Shown here one piece after another: positions 23,518 through 31,947 of a stretch of DNA of 64,000 nucleotides (positions are counted from its first letter, which is position 1; each line of letters starts with the position of its first letter). Both the position numbers and the translations under genes were made by a program. Source of the stretch: an uncultured Alphaproteobacteria bacterium (GTDB lineage: Bacteria; Pseudomonadota; Alphaproteobacteria; Micropepsales; Micropepsaceae); assembly GCA_902826695.1 (NCBI GenBank), contig CADEFU010000001.1, positions 235,764 to 299,763 on the forward strand. Direction: 5' to 3'. The notes under the pieces were generated by a model. It searched no databases, was not told the DNA's origin, and saw nothing but the letters and a program-made list of their open reading frames with translations.

Positions 23518-24198
23518 ATGACAGGCATCACCGACGGACCAATCGACATCGCCGTCGGCATCGTCGAGGACGATGACGACCTACGCGCGTACTTGTCGTC
23601 GGTCGTTTCGGCGGCGCCCGGCTTGTCGCTCGCCTTCGCAGCCGGAACGCTCGCGCAAGCCATCCGCGCCGGTGGCGGCGGCGCTGATGTTTGTTTGATC
23701 GACATCCAACTCCCCGACGGCAGCGGACTCGATTTCCTCGCGCGACTGAAAGCGCGTGCCGCAACCACGAAGGCGCTCATCCTCACGGTGCTCGGCGACC
23801 GGGAGAGCGTGTTTGAGGCGTTGCAGGCGGGTGCGGACGGTTATCTTTTGAAGGACACGCCGCCGGAGCAGATCGTGCGCGATATCAAAGCCGCGTTTGC
23901 GGGTGCGGCGCCCGTTAGCCCGCGTGCGGCGGCGCATCTGCTGAAGGCGTTCAAGCGGACTGCGGAAACGAAAGGGGCCAAGACGGCGTCGCAGTTGACG
24001 GAGCGCGAGGGGCAGTTGTTGCGCCTATTTGCGCAGGGCAAGTCCTATAAGGAGGCGGCGGAGGAACTCGGCGTTTCGGCCAACACGATCGGCGCGCATG
24101 TGAAGTCGATTTATTCGAAGCTGAATGTGAACTCGCGCGGACGCGCGATCTATGAAGCCGGTCAGCTGGGCTGGCTAGACGTTTCCAACGACGAGTAG
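23518..24198 (+). CDS. NarL/FixJ-family response regulator
   Basis: This 226-residue regulator has an N-terminal receiver domain (acidic pocket EDDDD, phospho-acceptor Asp in CLIDIQLPDGSG, switch Thr in ILTVLG, Lys in YLLKDTPP) and a C-terminal LuxR-type helix-turn-helix (LTEREGQLLRLFAQGKSYKEAAEELGVSANTIGAHVKSIYSKL). Such proteins bind paired heptamers as dimers when phosphorylated. Its partner is clearly the kinase gene on the opposite strand, whose 3' end overlaps this one by 37 bp. The ATG at 23518 gives the normal N-terminus. A candidate 7-2-7 site lies 115 bp upstream, so autoregulation is plausible. Confidence 0.93.
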   Translation: MTGITDGPIDIAVGIVEDDDDLRAYLSSVVSAAPGLSLAFAAGTLAQAIRAGGGGADVCLIDIQLPDGSGLDFLARLKARAATTKALILTVLGDRESVFEALQAGADGYLLKDTPPEQIVRDIKAAFAGAAPVSPRAAAHLLKAFKRTAETKGAKTASQLTEREGQLLRLFAQGKSYKEAAEELGVSANTIGAHVKSIYSKLNVNSRGRAIYEAGQLGWLDVSNDE

Positions 24199-25961
24199 CC
24201 GCTCCGCTTGAGCGGCAGCGCAATCGCGATGCGGTGGCCTTTGCCGCCGTTGCTGCCCATGCTCAAATCTGCGCCGAGCCGCGCCGCGCGGGCTTTCATG
24301 TTCTTCAAGCCCTTGCCGTGGCCATTGGCGGCGGCGTCCGGTGCAAGGCCGCGGCCGTCGTCCGCGATGGCGATGGAAAGCGTGTCGCCCTCGCGCGCGA
24401 TTGCGACCGACACGTTTGCGGCACCCGAGTGCCCGATCGCATTCGAAACGGTTTCCTGCAGAATCCGGAACAGGTCGAGCATCGGTTGCGGTTCAAGCGT
24501 CACGTCGTCGAGTTTGCCCTCATCCTCGGGCCAGTCGAGGGCGATGCCGGCGCCGTCGAGCTGGCGTTCGGCGCGCGCGCGAAACGCACTGAAGGCGCCG
24601 CCCAGCGACTCGCCCGCACTGTCGAGCGAGTCCACGATGAGGCGCAGATCGTTCAGGCTTTCCTGCACCTCGCGTTCGACCGCCGTGATGTCGAGGCGTC
24701 CTGCGCGCACGCGGATCAAGAGCGATAGCAAGCGCCCGCCGATGCCGTCGTGCATGTCGCGGGTGATACGGCTGCGCTCTTCGAACAGCATGCGTTTTCG
24801 CGCTTCCTCCTGGAGGCTCGCGCGCACGCCGCCCAATTCGACGGATTGTGCGGCGTAGTCGGCGCGCAGCTTGGCGATGGTCTCGCGGCGGGCGGCAAAG
24901 GAATGAACCGAGAGCAGGGCAGTGCCCAACGTCAGCAGCGGTAGCGTGCCGAGGTGGTGCAGCGTCGCCAGGCCGAAGGCTTCGTTGAACAGGCGCGGAT
25001 CGGCGGCCCGCATCAGCCCGAAGGCTGCCGCTGCCAGCCCGAGCGCCATCGCGGCAAAGGCCATGGGCGAGAACGCGGGATCGGCGGCGGCGCGCCACGT
25101 CCGCATGGCACCTATAGCGAGCAACGGCGCGGCTAAAACGGCGGCGGCCCAAAGGTGCACGGGTGTGGCGCCAAGCCCTGGGCCAAATACGGCGGTGCTG
25201 GAAAGGCCAAGGGAAAAGAGGGAAAGCCTTCCGAAACGCGGGGCACCGGCGCCATCCTTCAGCACCACTGCGAGCGCGAACGCGACCCACACGGCCAACA
25301 AATACTCTGCGCCGTCGATTAGGTGCGCGAAGTACACGCCGACGTCACTCTCTCTGGCGAGCGCTTGGGCCAGAACGAGATATGCAAGCGCACCAAGCGC
25401 GCCGGTGCTGAAATGGGGAGCCACGCCTGCGATCAGCGACAGGACAACGAAGGACGCGATCACGCCAACGATTAAGCTTGCGACCTGCGTGCGCCACGCC
25501 CATTGGCGTTGTGTCCTCGCGGCATCGTCCGCGATGGCGGCAGGTGCAAGGTACACGCGCGACATGCCGATCCGGCCGTGGTCTTCGCCGGTGCGAACGC
25601 TCAACCATGCGGTTGCGTTGTCTTCAACCGGTGGGAGTGACGCGAGAATTGATCGGCTGCTGAGGCCGAAGCCGCTTGCGCCGTGGCTTCCGGCGATCGC
25701 GATCTCGCGCGATCCCAAAGCAAGCCCTAAAACACCGCCCGCCGCTGGAATGTAGAGCGCACGGGGCGCTCGCTCGTTCGTGCGATCAATCTCGAACATC
25801 GGTGCGCCGGGTAATTTTGCCGTTGGCGTCAGCGCAAATCGATTCAGCGCGGTGATGTTGGGCGAAATCGCATAGAGCACGAGGCCGAAGCCAAGCAGGA
25901 GCGCGGCGCCGATCGCCATTGTCTTAGGGCGTGTCCCGACGGTGCTGTGTCCCCCGGTCAT
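24162..25961 (-). CDS. Membrane sensor histidine kinase (HisKA_3 type)
   Basis: This 599-residue NarX/DesK-like kinase has an N-terminal membrane helix (about residues 15-30), a periplasmic domain of about 125 residues, and then some six hydrophobic helices resembling a 7TM sensor arrangement. A coiled coil leads to the dimerisation/phosphoacceptor motif RSRITRDMHDGIGGRL. The ATP-binding domain shows ETVSNAIGHSGA, DDGRGL and GKGLKNMKARAARLGA. The signal is unknown. It is convergent with its NarL-type regulator with a 37-bp overlap of coding 3' ends, an unusual arrangement for a cognate pair. Confidence 0.92.
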   Translation of the reverse strand: MTGGHSTVGTRPKTMAIGAALLLGFGLVLYAISPNITALNRFALTPTAKLPGAPMFEIDRTNERAPRALYIPAAGGVLGLALGSREIAIAGSHGASGFGLSSRSILASLPPVEDNATAWLSVRTGEDHGRIGMSRVYLAPAAIADDAARTQRQWAWRTQVASLIVGVIASFVVLSLIAGVAPHFSTGALGALAYLVLAQALARESDVGVYFAHLIDGAEYLLAVWVAFALAVVLKDGAGAPRFGRLSLFSLGLSSTAVFGPGLGATPVHLWAAAVLAAPLLAIGAMRTWRAAADPAFSPMAFAAMALGLAAAAFGLMRAADPRLFNEAFGLATLHHLGTLPLLTLGTALLSVHSFAARRETIAKLRADYAAQSVELGGVRASLQEEARKRMLFEERSRITRDMHDGIGGRLLSLLIRVRAGRLDITAVEREVQESLNDLRLIVDSLDSAGESLGGAFSAFRARAERQLDGAGIALDWPEDEGKLDDVTLEPQPMLDLFRILQETVSNAIGHSGAANVSVAIAREGDTLSIAIADDGRGLAPDAAANGHGKGLKNMKARAARLGADLSMGSNGGKGHRIAIALPLKRSGYSSLETSSQPS

Positions 25962-26048
25962 CGCTGCTCAGTATCGCTGACGGCGGAAAACGATCATACT
26001 GCGGAACATGCCGTGTCTCATGCAGCGGCAGTTCTATAGGATTTGCAG

Positions 26049-26468
26049 ATGACCGCCAAATCGAACGGTGCCCGGGGCCTTAAACTGGCTCTGCAAGTCA
26101 TCCTCGCCGCGTTGTCGCTCGTGATGCTTTGGCATGCCGTCATGGGGCTGATCATCGGCGGCGCGCCCTACTTCAACGGTAACCCGCCGCCTGCCTTCGA
26201 CAACCAGGCGCGCTTCGTCGCCGGCGTCTATCTGCTGTTTCCGATCTTGATCTGGTGGATCATTCCGTCGATCGAGCGGCACGCGGTTCCCATCCGCATC
26301 CTCGCCGCGGGGATGGTGTGCGGCGGCATCGGCCGGCTCATCTCGCTCGTGCAGTTCGGCTCGGGTCACGACGGGCAGCTTGTCTCTATGGTCGTCGAGC
26401 TTAGTTCGCCCAGCCTCATCTTGTGGCAGCATGCGGTGGCGCAGCAGCACGCGGCGCGGGCCGATTGA
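26049..26468 (+). CDS. DUF4345-family membrane protein
   Basis: This 139-residue protein has four predicted membrane helices (LALQVILAALSLVMLWHAV; FVAGVYLLFPILIWWIIPS; IRILAAGMVCGGIGRLISL; a weaker last one). The pattern GGxPYxNGNPPPAFDNQARFxxGVY is typical of DUF4345 proteins, whose function is unknown. It is probably in the same rightward unit as the OYE-family gene 63 bp downstream. Confidence 0.8.
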   Translation: MTAKSNGARGLKLALQVILAALSLVMLWHAVMGLIIGGAPYFNGNPPPAFDNQARFVAGVYLLFPILIWWIIPSIERHAVPIRILAAGMVCGGIGRLISLVQFGSGHDGQLVSMVVELSSPSLILWQHAVAQQHAARAD

Positions 26469-26531
26469 CTGTGGCCAAAGGGCGACCGTTGCGGTTACAC
26501 AGTCGTTTGATTCGCCTTCGGAGCTAGGTTC

Positions 26532-27830
26532 ATGACTGCCAATATCTCCCAGCCGTTGTCTTTGCCGTGCGGCCAGGTGCTGCCCAACCGTCTTGCGAAA
26601 GCGGCGATGACGGAGGGGCTTGGCGATCCGCTCAATCGGGCGACCGACAAGCATGTGCGGCTCTATTCGCGCTGGGCGCGCGGCGGACTTGGGCTTTTGC
26701 TCACCGGCAACATTCAGATCGACCGGCGGCATTTGGAGCGGCCGGGGAATGTGGCGATTGAGGGTGTGCAGTCGCCCGAGGCGATGGCTTCGCTGAAGGC
26801 TTGGGTGGCTGCCGCGCGTTCCGGCGGAGCACAGTTCTGGGCGCAGGTTTCGCATGCGGGGCGGCAGACGCCGAAGCATGTGAACGCGAACCCGTCGGCG
26901 CCGTCGGCGGTGAAGCTTGGGTTGCCGGGCGGTCAGTTCGGTGATCCTCGTGCGATGTCGGGGGATGAAGTGCGCGATGTGATCGTGCGCTTCGGTCATG
27001 TCGCGGGCGTGCTGCGCGAAGCAGGGTTCACCGGCATGCAGGTGCATGCGGCGCACGGGTATCTGCTCTCCGAGTTTTTGAGTCCGCGCGTCAATCAGCG
27101 GTCCGACGAGTGGGGCGGGTCGCTTGAGAACCGCGCGCGGTTGCTGCTCGAGGTCGTGAAGGCGGTACGCAAGTACGCGGGAGCGGACTTCGCGGTGTCG
27201 GTGAAGTTGAACTCGGCCGACTTTCAGAAGGGCGGATTTTCGAATGAAGAGTGCTTGCAGGTCGTGCGCTGGCTGAACGAAGCGGGCGTCGACTTGCTGG
27301 AAGTTTCGGGCGGCACGTACGAGCAGCCGAAGATGGCGGGCGTGGAGGGGTTGGAGCCGGTCTACACCGAAAACGTGGCGGCGAGCACACGTGCGCGCGA
27401 GGCCTACTTCATCGACTATGCGGCCGCGATCGCGAAGGTCGCAAAGATGCCGCTTATGGTGACGGGCGGGTTTCGCACGCGCGCGGGTATGGAAGAAGCT
27501 TTGGCGTCGGGTGCTTGTCAGGTTGTCGGCATCGGGCGGCCTCTGTGCGGCGACCCGCTCAGCGCGAAGCGGCTCACCAACGGCGAGATTGCAGCATTAC
27601 CGGCTTACGAAAAAACGCTGCGATTGGGGCCCGGGATTTTCGGGCCGCATTCGCCGCTGACTCTGTTCAAGGTCATCAACGGCGCCGGCGCGCAAGGTTG
27701 GTACTGTCTGCAGTTGTTGCGGATGGGAGAGGGACACGATCCCGATTTGCGGATGGGCGTGGTTAAAGCGCTTACATCGTATATGAGCCATGAAGCGAAA
27801 GCGGCAAAAGCGCTGTCTCGCTTGGGTTGA
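26532..27830 (+). CDS. NADH:flavin oxidoreductase (old yellow enzyme family)
   Basis: The 432-residue FMN-dependent TIM-barrel protein belongs to the 2,4-dienoyl-CoA reductase/OYE superfamily. Recognisable segments are NRLAKAAMTEGLGD near the N-terminus, the active-site region QVHAAHGYLLSEFLSPRVNQRSDEWGGSLENR, and the FMN-phosphate loops MVTGGFRT and VGIGRPL. It lacks the C-terminal 4Fe-4S and FAD domains of long dienoyl reductases, so it is an ene-reductase-type member. It reduces activated C=C bonds with NAD(P)H; the physiological substrate is unknown. Confidence 0.92.
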   Translation: MTANISQPLSLPCGQVLPNRLAKAAMTEGLGDPLNRATDKHVRLYSRWARGGLGLLLTGNIQIDRRHLERPGNVAIEGVQSPEAMASLKAWVAAARSGGAQFWAQVSHAGRQTPKHVNANPSAPSAVKLGLPGGQFGDPRAMSGDEVRDVIVRFGHVAGVLREAGFTGMQVHAAHGYLLSEFLSPRVNQRSDEWGGSLENRARLLLEVVKAVRKYAGADFAVSVKLNSADFQKGGFSNEECLQVVRWLNEAGVDLLEVSGGTYEQPKMAGVEGLEPVYTENVAASTRAREAYFIDYAAAIAKVAKMPLMVTGGFRTRAGMEEALASGACQVVGIGRPLCGDPLSAKRLTNGEIAALPAYEKTLRLGPGIFGPHSPLTLFKVINGAGAQGWYCLQLLRMGEGHDPDLRMGVVKALTSYMSHEAKAAKALSRLG

Positions 27831-27922
27831 GCGCGTTTACGGCCGCTTAACGCTGCGATCGGTCCAAGCTGGCATTAACGCGGGGGTTCTATGATCCGTC
27901 GAGTTGTGACGGATTTTTGCGC

Positions 27923-29350
27923 GTGTCTAAGGCCGAGCCTCAGTCAATGCCAGCCGACTTCGAGCACCGCGTGGTTGCGCGACAACTCGAACTGTTGTCG
28001 GAGCCGTTGCGCGGCGTGGCGGTAGGCTCGCCGATCTGGGCGGCGGTCGTGTGCTGGATTTCATCCGGTCCGTTTCCGGCGCTTGGCGTGGTGCCGCTCT
28101 ATGTTTCGCTTCCATGGCTTGCTGCAGTCGCCGCAGGGTGCGTGTCGCTGCTTATGGTCGATAATGCCTATCGCAAGGCGCGCGCGACGCCGGAATTCGA
28201 TCCAACCCTCTGGCTTTGGCGGCACACGATTGTCGCGTCGGCTTTGAGCGCGCTGTGGTCGTCTTTGATATGGGTGTTTTGGGAGGACGGCAATGCCACC
28301 AACCAATTGTCGCTCATGATCTTGGTGTTGTGCGGAATTACGAACGGTATCATTTCGCGCATGCATAGGTTCGAGACGTTTCTCATCGGCAGTGGCGTGG
28401 GCGTTCTCGTTCTATGGGCGAAGGTCGCGACGGAGACATCGGACGTTCCTCAAATCTATGTGGTTCTGGTTCCGATTTGGTTCGCGGCGATGACCCTGCA
28501 TGTGCGTTCGGCGAGCGCGCTGGCGCGGCGGAACATCGCCACACAAATCGACAACGAACTGCTGAATGCGGCGCTGGCCAAGGCGCGCGACGAGGCTGAG
28601 GCCCAGCGTCTGAATGCGGAGCAGGCGAACCAGATGAAGAGTTCGTTCCTTGCCAACATGAGCCACGAGCTTCGTACGCCGTTGAACGCGATCTTGGGCT
28701 TTTCGGAGGTCATTGCGACGAGCGCGCTCGGCAACACGCCGGAGCGCTATCGCGACTATGCCGAGGATATCCACGGCAGCGGGAAGCATCTGCTGAGCCT
28801 CATCAACGACATTTTGGACATCGCCAAGATCGAAGCCGGGAAAATGAACCTCGATACCGAATGGTTCGAGGGCGCCCCGGCGTTGAGCGACGTCGTGCTG
28901 ATGCTGAAAGAGCTGGCGGGCGACAAGCGGATCGAGTTGACGCACGCGTGCAGCGTCGATGTGCGGGTATTTGCCGATCAACGGGCGTTCAAGCAGATCG
29001 CGCTCAACCTTCTGTCGAACGCGGTCAAGTTCACGAGCGTCGGACAGGTCAAAGCGACTTTGATCGAGGATGCGGATGGCGCTGTGCTGACGGTGGAAGA
29101 TACGGGCTGCGGTATCTCGCGCGAAAGCATTGCGCGCGTGTTCCAGGCGTTCGAGCAGGCCGATAACCGGTATGCGCAAGCGAAAGGCGGGACAGGACTC
29201 GGTCTCACGCTGGTGCGCGCGCTGAGCGAGTTGCACGGCGGCTCTTGCTCGATTGAGAGCGAGGAAGGCAAAGGAACGCGGGTGACCGTGCGCTTGCCAT
29301 ATGCGGCGGTCGTGGTCCGCCCGTCCGACGCGGCGTCGCGCGCCGCTTAG
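27923..29350 (+). CDS. Membrane sensor histidine kinase
   Basis: The 475-residue kinase has about five N-terminal membrane helices (residues 30-200), a short coiled coil, a HisKA domain (MKSSFLANMSHELRTPLNAILGFSEV) and a HATPase domain (NLLSNAVKFT, VEDTGCGIS, GGTGLGLTLVRALSELHGG). There is no receiver domain and no adjacent response-regulator gene, so it is an orphan. The start is uncertain: GTG at 27923 is my choice, with TTG 27917 and ATG 27947 as alternatives. TTAA-containing sequence lies upstream but no full CtrA box. Confidence 0.9.
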   Translation: MSKAEPQSMPADFEHRVVARQLELLSEPLRGVAVGSPIWAAVVCWISSGPFPALGVVPLYVSLPWLAAVAAGCVSLLMVDNAYRKARATPEFDPTLWLWRHTIVASALSALWSSLIWVFWEDGNATNQLSLMILVLCGITNGIISRMHRFETFLIGSGVGVLVLWAKVATETSDVPQIYVVLVPIWFAAMTLHVRSASALARRNIATQIDNELLNAALAKARDEAEAQRLNAEQANQMKSSFLANMSHELRTPLNAILGFSEVIATSALGNTPERYRDYAEDIHGSGKHLLSLINDILDIAKIEAGKMNLDTEWFEGAPALSDVVLMLKELAGDKRIELTHACSVDVRVFADQRAFKQIALNLLSNAVKFTSVGQVKATLIEDADGAVLTVEDTGCGISRESIARVFQAFEQADNRYAQAKGGTGLGLTLVRALSELHGGSCSIESEEGKGTRVTVRLPYAAVVVRPSDAASRAA

Positions 29351-29360
29351 GTCTTGCACG

Positions 29361-29650
29361 ATCCGACGGGTTTACGTTTGCGTTAGCGTGAGCTGACAAA
29401 CGCGTCAGGACCTTGTCTTGAATTGTGCTCAGAAGGTGGCGGCGCGATAAGCGTCCATTCACAAACCTGTCGCTTCTTCTTGTTTTGCCCGTGTGCCGGT
29501 TAGCGCATATCTCTCATCGTGAGCCGGCGTACTTTCTTCGTGAAAGATCGGCGCACGTATCGGGGTCGCGGTCTCTCCTCAAGGTCCTGCGGGCGGCTCC
29601 GGTAACAGCGGGCCCATTCTCGCGTGTCGAGGATGGGCCCGCGCCTTTTT
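29361..29650 (+). ncRNA. Candidate small RNA or leader ending in a strong terminator
   Basis: This 350-bp gap before the deacetylase gene has no good coding frame but has RNA-like structure. CTTTC-TTCGT-GAAAG (around 29534) sits inside a longer GTG/GCCG stem, and a strong intrinsic terminator follows at 29608-29650. The terminator lies about 50 bp before the deacetylase ATG, so the transcript either ends here as an independent RNA or is an attenuated leader. I could not match it to 6S, SRP, tmRNA or RNase P RNA by eye. Confidence 0.3.
29608..29650 (+). terminator. Strong rho-independent terminator upstream of the deacetylase gene
   Basis: GCGGGCCCAT pairs with ATGGGCCCGC across a 15-nt loop, and GCC then six T follow. 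It is located between the orphan kinase gene (stop 29350) and the deacetylase start at 29701, 250 bp past the kinase stop. Confidence 0.85.
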
Positions 29651-29700
29651 TCATCCTACGCGTGCTTGCCTGGGTCGCGGCGGTCGGGCATTGGATTCGC

Positions 29701-30477
29701 ATGGTGGGGCGGTTCTTTCTCTTTGTGATTCTGTTGGCGGCGGTGCCTGCGCGCGCCGATTTGGTCACGCGCTTGCCGACGGAGGAGCGCGTCGTCGCGC
29801 TGACTTTCGACGCCTGTGAGGCGGGCGAGAAGATGGCGTTCGATCGCGGCATCTTGGACTTCCTCGTTCAGCGCAAAATTCCGTTCACGGTGTTCGCGTC
29901 CGGGCGGTTCGTGGAGTCGAATTCGGCCGACATTCAGGCGCTGGCTCAGCTCGACTTCGTCGACATCGAAAATCACTCTTGGAATCACCCGAATACGATG
30001 CACCAGTTCTCGACCGAGGCCGTGCTCGATCAGGTGGGCCGCGCGCACGATGCAATCGTGCGGGTCGCGGGGCGGCAGCCGCAGTTCTTCCGCTTTCCTG
30101 CCGGTAACTTCAACGAGGCGGGTCTGAAGGCGGTGGAGAGCCTGGGCTACCATGTCGTCCACTGGCGCTGGGCGTCGGGCGATCCGGACCGGAGCCAGAA
30201 GGCGGATGCGTTGGTCAAGCGGACCGCCGCGAACGTTGCGCCCGGCGACGTCCTGATCTTCCACATCAACGGGCGGGGTTATCACACCGCCGAGGCGCTG
30301 CCCCGGATTGTCGAGCAGCTGGAAGCCGACGGCTATCGGTTCGTTCTGCTTTCCGACTATATCGGGACGCCGCATCCGCGGGCTGAACCCGATTTCAGCA
30401 TCGTGTCGGCGCGTCAGCGGCTTGACGACCTGGTCAAGCGTGCACCTCTGGCGGCGCTTCTCAGCGTGATGCGCTGA
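29701..30477 (+). CDS. Polysaccharide-deacetylase (NodB-fold) family protein
   Basis: The 258-residue protein has a signal peptide (MVGRFFLFVILLAAVPARA) and one NodB-type domain. The metal-site motif 2 is intact (HSWNHPN), and the later RFPAGNFNEAG and HINGRG segments fit motifs 3 to 5. Motif 1, normally TFDDG, reads TFDAC: the first (catalytic) Asp is kept but the second, metal-binding Asp is Ala. It may still be active with an altered metal site, as TFDAC-type relatives exist, but deacetylase function is not certain. The start at 29701 places the signal peptide at the N-terminus. It overlaps the convergent GNAT gene by 17 bp. Confidence 0.85.
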   Translation: MVGRFFLFVILLAAVPARADLVTRLPTEERVVALTFDACEAGEKMAFDRGILDFLVQRKIPFTVFASGRFVESNSADIQALAQLDFVDIENHSWNHPNTMHQFSTEAVLDQVGRAHDAIVRVAGRQPQFFRFPAGNFNEAGLKAVESLGYHVVHWRWASGDPDRSQKADALVKRTAANVAPGDVLIFHINGRGYHTAEALPRIVEQLEADGYRFVLLSDYIGTPHPRAEPDFSIVSARQRLDDLVKRAPLAALLSVMR

Positions 30478-31015
30478 GAATTTCGTCCGCGCGTTCCCGC
30501 AGCGTTGCTATGCGCGGCCAAAGTATTGCCAGATCGGTCAGCATCAGGCCGTCGTAGTGCTCCTTGCTTACGGTTCCGGGGATGCCGCCGAGGCGGGTGT
30601 AGAAGGCGCGGGCGGGCGTGTTTGCTTCCAGGACCCAGAGACCGGCTGCTTTGAAGCGCGAGGCTTCGAGGGCGTCGGCCATGGCGCGCATCAGCCTTGT
30701 GCCGAGATGCCGGCGTTTGGCGCGGCTCACGATGTTGATCATGTAGATCTCGCCGTCGCTGCCGAGGTTGTCCTTGCGCGGGGGGCCGCAGCCCGCGAAG
30801 CCCACGATATCGCCGCTGTCGTCGGCTACCATGACGGTTTGGCGGAATTCCTCGAACGTGTCCAAGCGCGCGGCCCACGTCTTCGTGCGCTCCTCGACGT
30901 TCAACCGGTCGAGCACGCTGTCCGGCATGATGCCTTGGTACGTCTCCGTCCAGGCGGTGACGTGCACGTTCGCGATGGCTTCGGCATCGGCGACTTCGGC
31001 CGGACGGATCTGCAT
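30461..31015 (-). CDS. GNAT-family N-acetyltransferase
   Basis: This 184-residue acetyl-CoA-dependent acetyltransferase has the GNAT core: N-terminal IRPAEVADAEAIANVHVTAW, strand VMVADDSGDIVGFAG, acetyl-CoA-binding segment VSRAKRRHLGTRLMRAM and ANTPARAFYTRLGG near the end. The acceptor is unknown. The ATG at 31015 has an AAAGGA site; an ATG at 31039 is also in frame. It is divergent from the pirin gene with 56 bp between start codons. Confidence 0.88.
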   Translation of the reverse strand: MQIRPAEVADAEAIANVHVTAWTETYQGIMPDSVLDRLNVEERTKTWAARLDTFEEFRQTVMVADDSGDIVGFAGCGPPRKDNLGSDGEIYMINIVSRAKRRHLGTRLMRAMADALEASRFKAAGLWVLEANTPARAFYTRLGGIPGTVSKEHYDGLMLTDLAILWPRIATLRERADEILSASR

Positions 31016-31071
31016 GGTCGAAATCCTTTCGCGACCCATATAGCATGGGTCACGAAAGAAGGAGCAGAGTC

Positions 31072-31902
31072 ATGAGCGAGCGGCGCGTCGTGCATGTGAC
31101 GAAAGGTATGCCGACCGAGGATGGCGCGGGGGTGAAGCTCACGCGGCTGATCGGCACGCCGGAGATTCCGGACCTGGACCCGATCCTGATGCTCGACAAT
31201 TTCGGGTCGGACGATCCGAACGCCTATATTGCGGGGTTTCCGCCGCATCCGCATCGCGGGTTCGAGACGGTGTCGTACATGATTGCGGGCAGTCTTCGGC
31301 ACAAGGACAACAAGGGCGGCGAAGGCCTCATCACCGACGGCGGTGTGCAGTGGATGACGGCGGGGCGCGGTGTTGTGCATTCCGAGATGCCGGCGCAGAC
31401 AAGTGGTCTGATGTCGGGGTTTCAGATCTGGTTGAACTTGCCCGCGGCGGAGAAGATGCGGGCGCCCTGGTATGCGGACATTCCGGCGGCGGCGATTCCC
31501 GAGGTGGCGGTTGCCGACGGCGTGACGGCGAAGTTGGTTGCAGGGCGTTGGCGTCGTGAAAATGGGCCGGGACCGGAGCGGGTGACGCAGCCCTTCATTG
31601 CGGATGTTGCGGTGGGTGCTGGCGCAGTCGTCGAGGTGCCGGTGCCTTCAGGGCACAATGGTCTCATCTTCGTCATTGCCGGCACGGTCGAGGCGGGTGG
31701 GCGTGTGATGCATCGTGGCGAGCTTGGCGTGCTGTCCGATCAAGGCGCGCTTGGACTTGCGGCGGGTGCGCAGGCGGCGCGAATTCTGATCATTGCCGGA
31801 AAGCCGTTGAGAGAACCGATCGCGAAGCATGGGCCCTTTGTCATGAACACCCAGGCCGAGTTGCGGCAGGCGTTCGCCGATTATCAACGGGGCGCGTTCT
31901 AG
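31072..31902 (+). CDS. Pirin-family bicupin
   Basis: The 276-residue protein is a pirin: the N-terminal cupin carries the metal-binding motif PHPHRGFETVSY and the later His/Glu in VVHSEMP, and the C-terminal cupin follows with the usual linker (MSGFQIWLNLPAAEKM). Pirins bind Fe, some have quercetinase activity, and others act in stress signalling. The GAAGGAGC site fixes the start at 31072. It lies between the GNAT gene (divergent) and the SOUL gene (convergent). Confidence 0.92.
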   Translation: MSERRVVHVTKGMPTEDGAGVKLTRLIGTPEIPDLDPILMLDNFGSDDPNAYIAGFPPHPHRGFETVSYMIAGSLRHKDNKGGEGLITDGGVQWMTAGRGVVHSEMPAQTSGLMSGFQIWLNLPAAEKMRAPWYADIPAAAIPEVAVADGVTAKLVAGRWRRENGPGPERVTQPFIADVAVGAGAVVEVPVPSGHNGLIFVIAGTVEAGGRVMHRGELGVLSDQGALGLAAGAQAARILIIAGKPLREPIAKHGPFVMNTQAELRQAFADYQRGAF

Positions 31903-31947
31903 CGTCCCGCTGCAAAACGTAAGCGCGTCGGCGCGTGCCGAACTGCG

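Noticed and set aside
27893..27922. TGATCC upstream of the orphan sensor kinase as another ECF promoter
   Set aside because: The position 18 bp downstream reads TTTGC, with no TA-type -10, so the match is only a half.
29361..29650. 6S RNA, tmRNA, SRP RNA or RNase P RNA in the structured gap
   Set aside because: I could not find the diagnostic sequences of any of these by eye, so I list only a generic candidate RNA.
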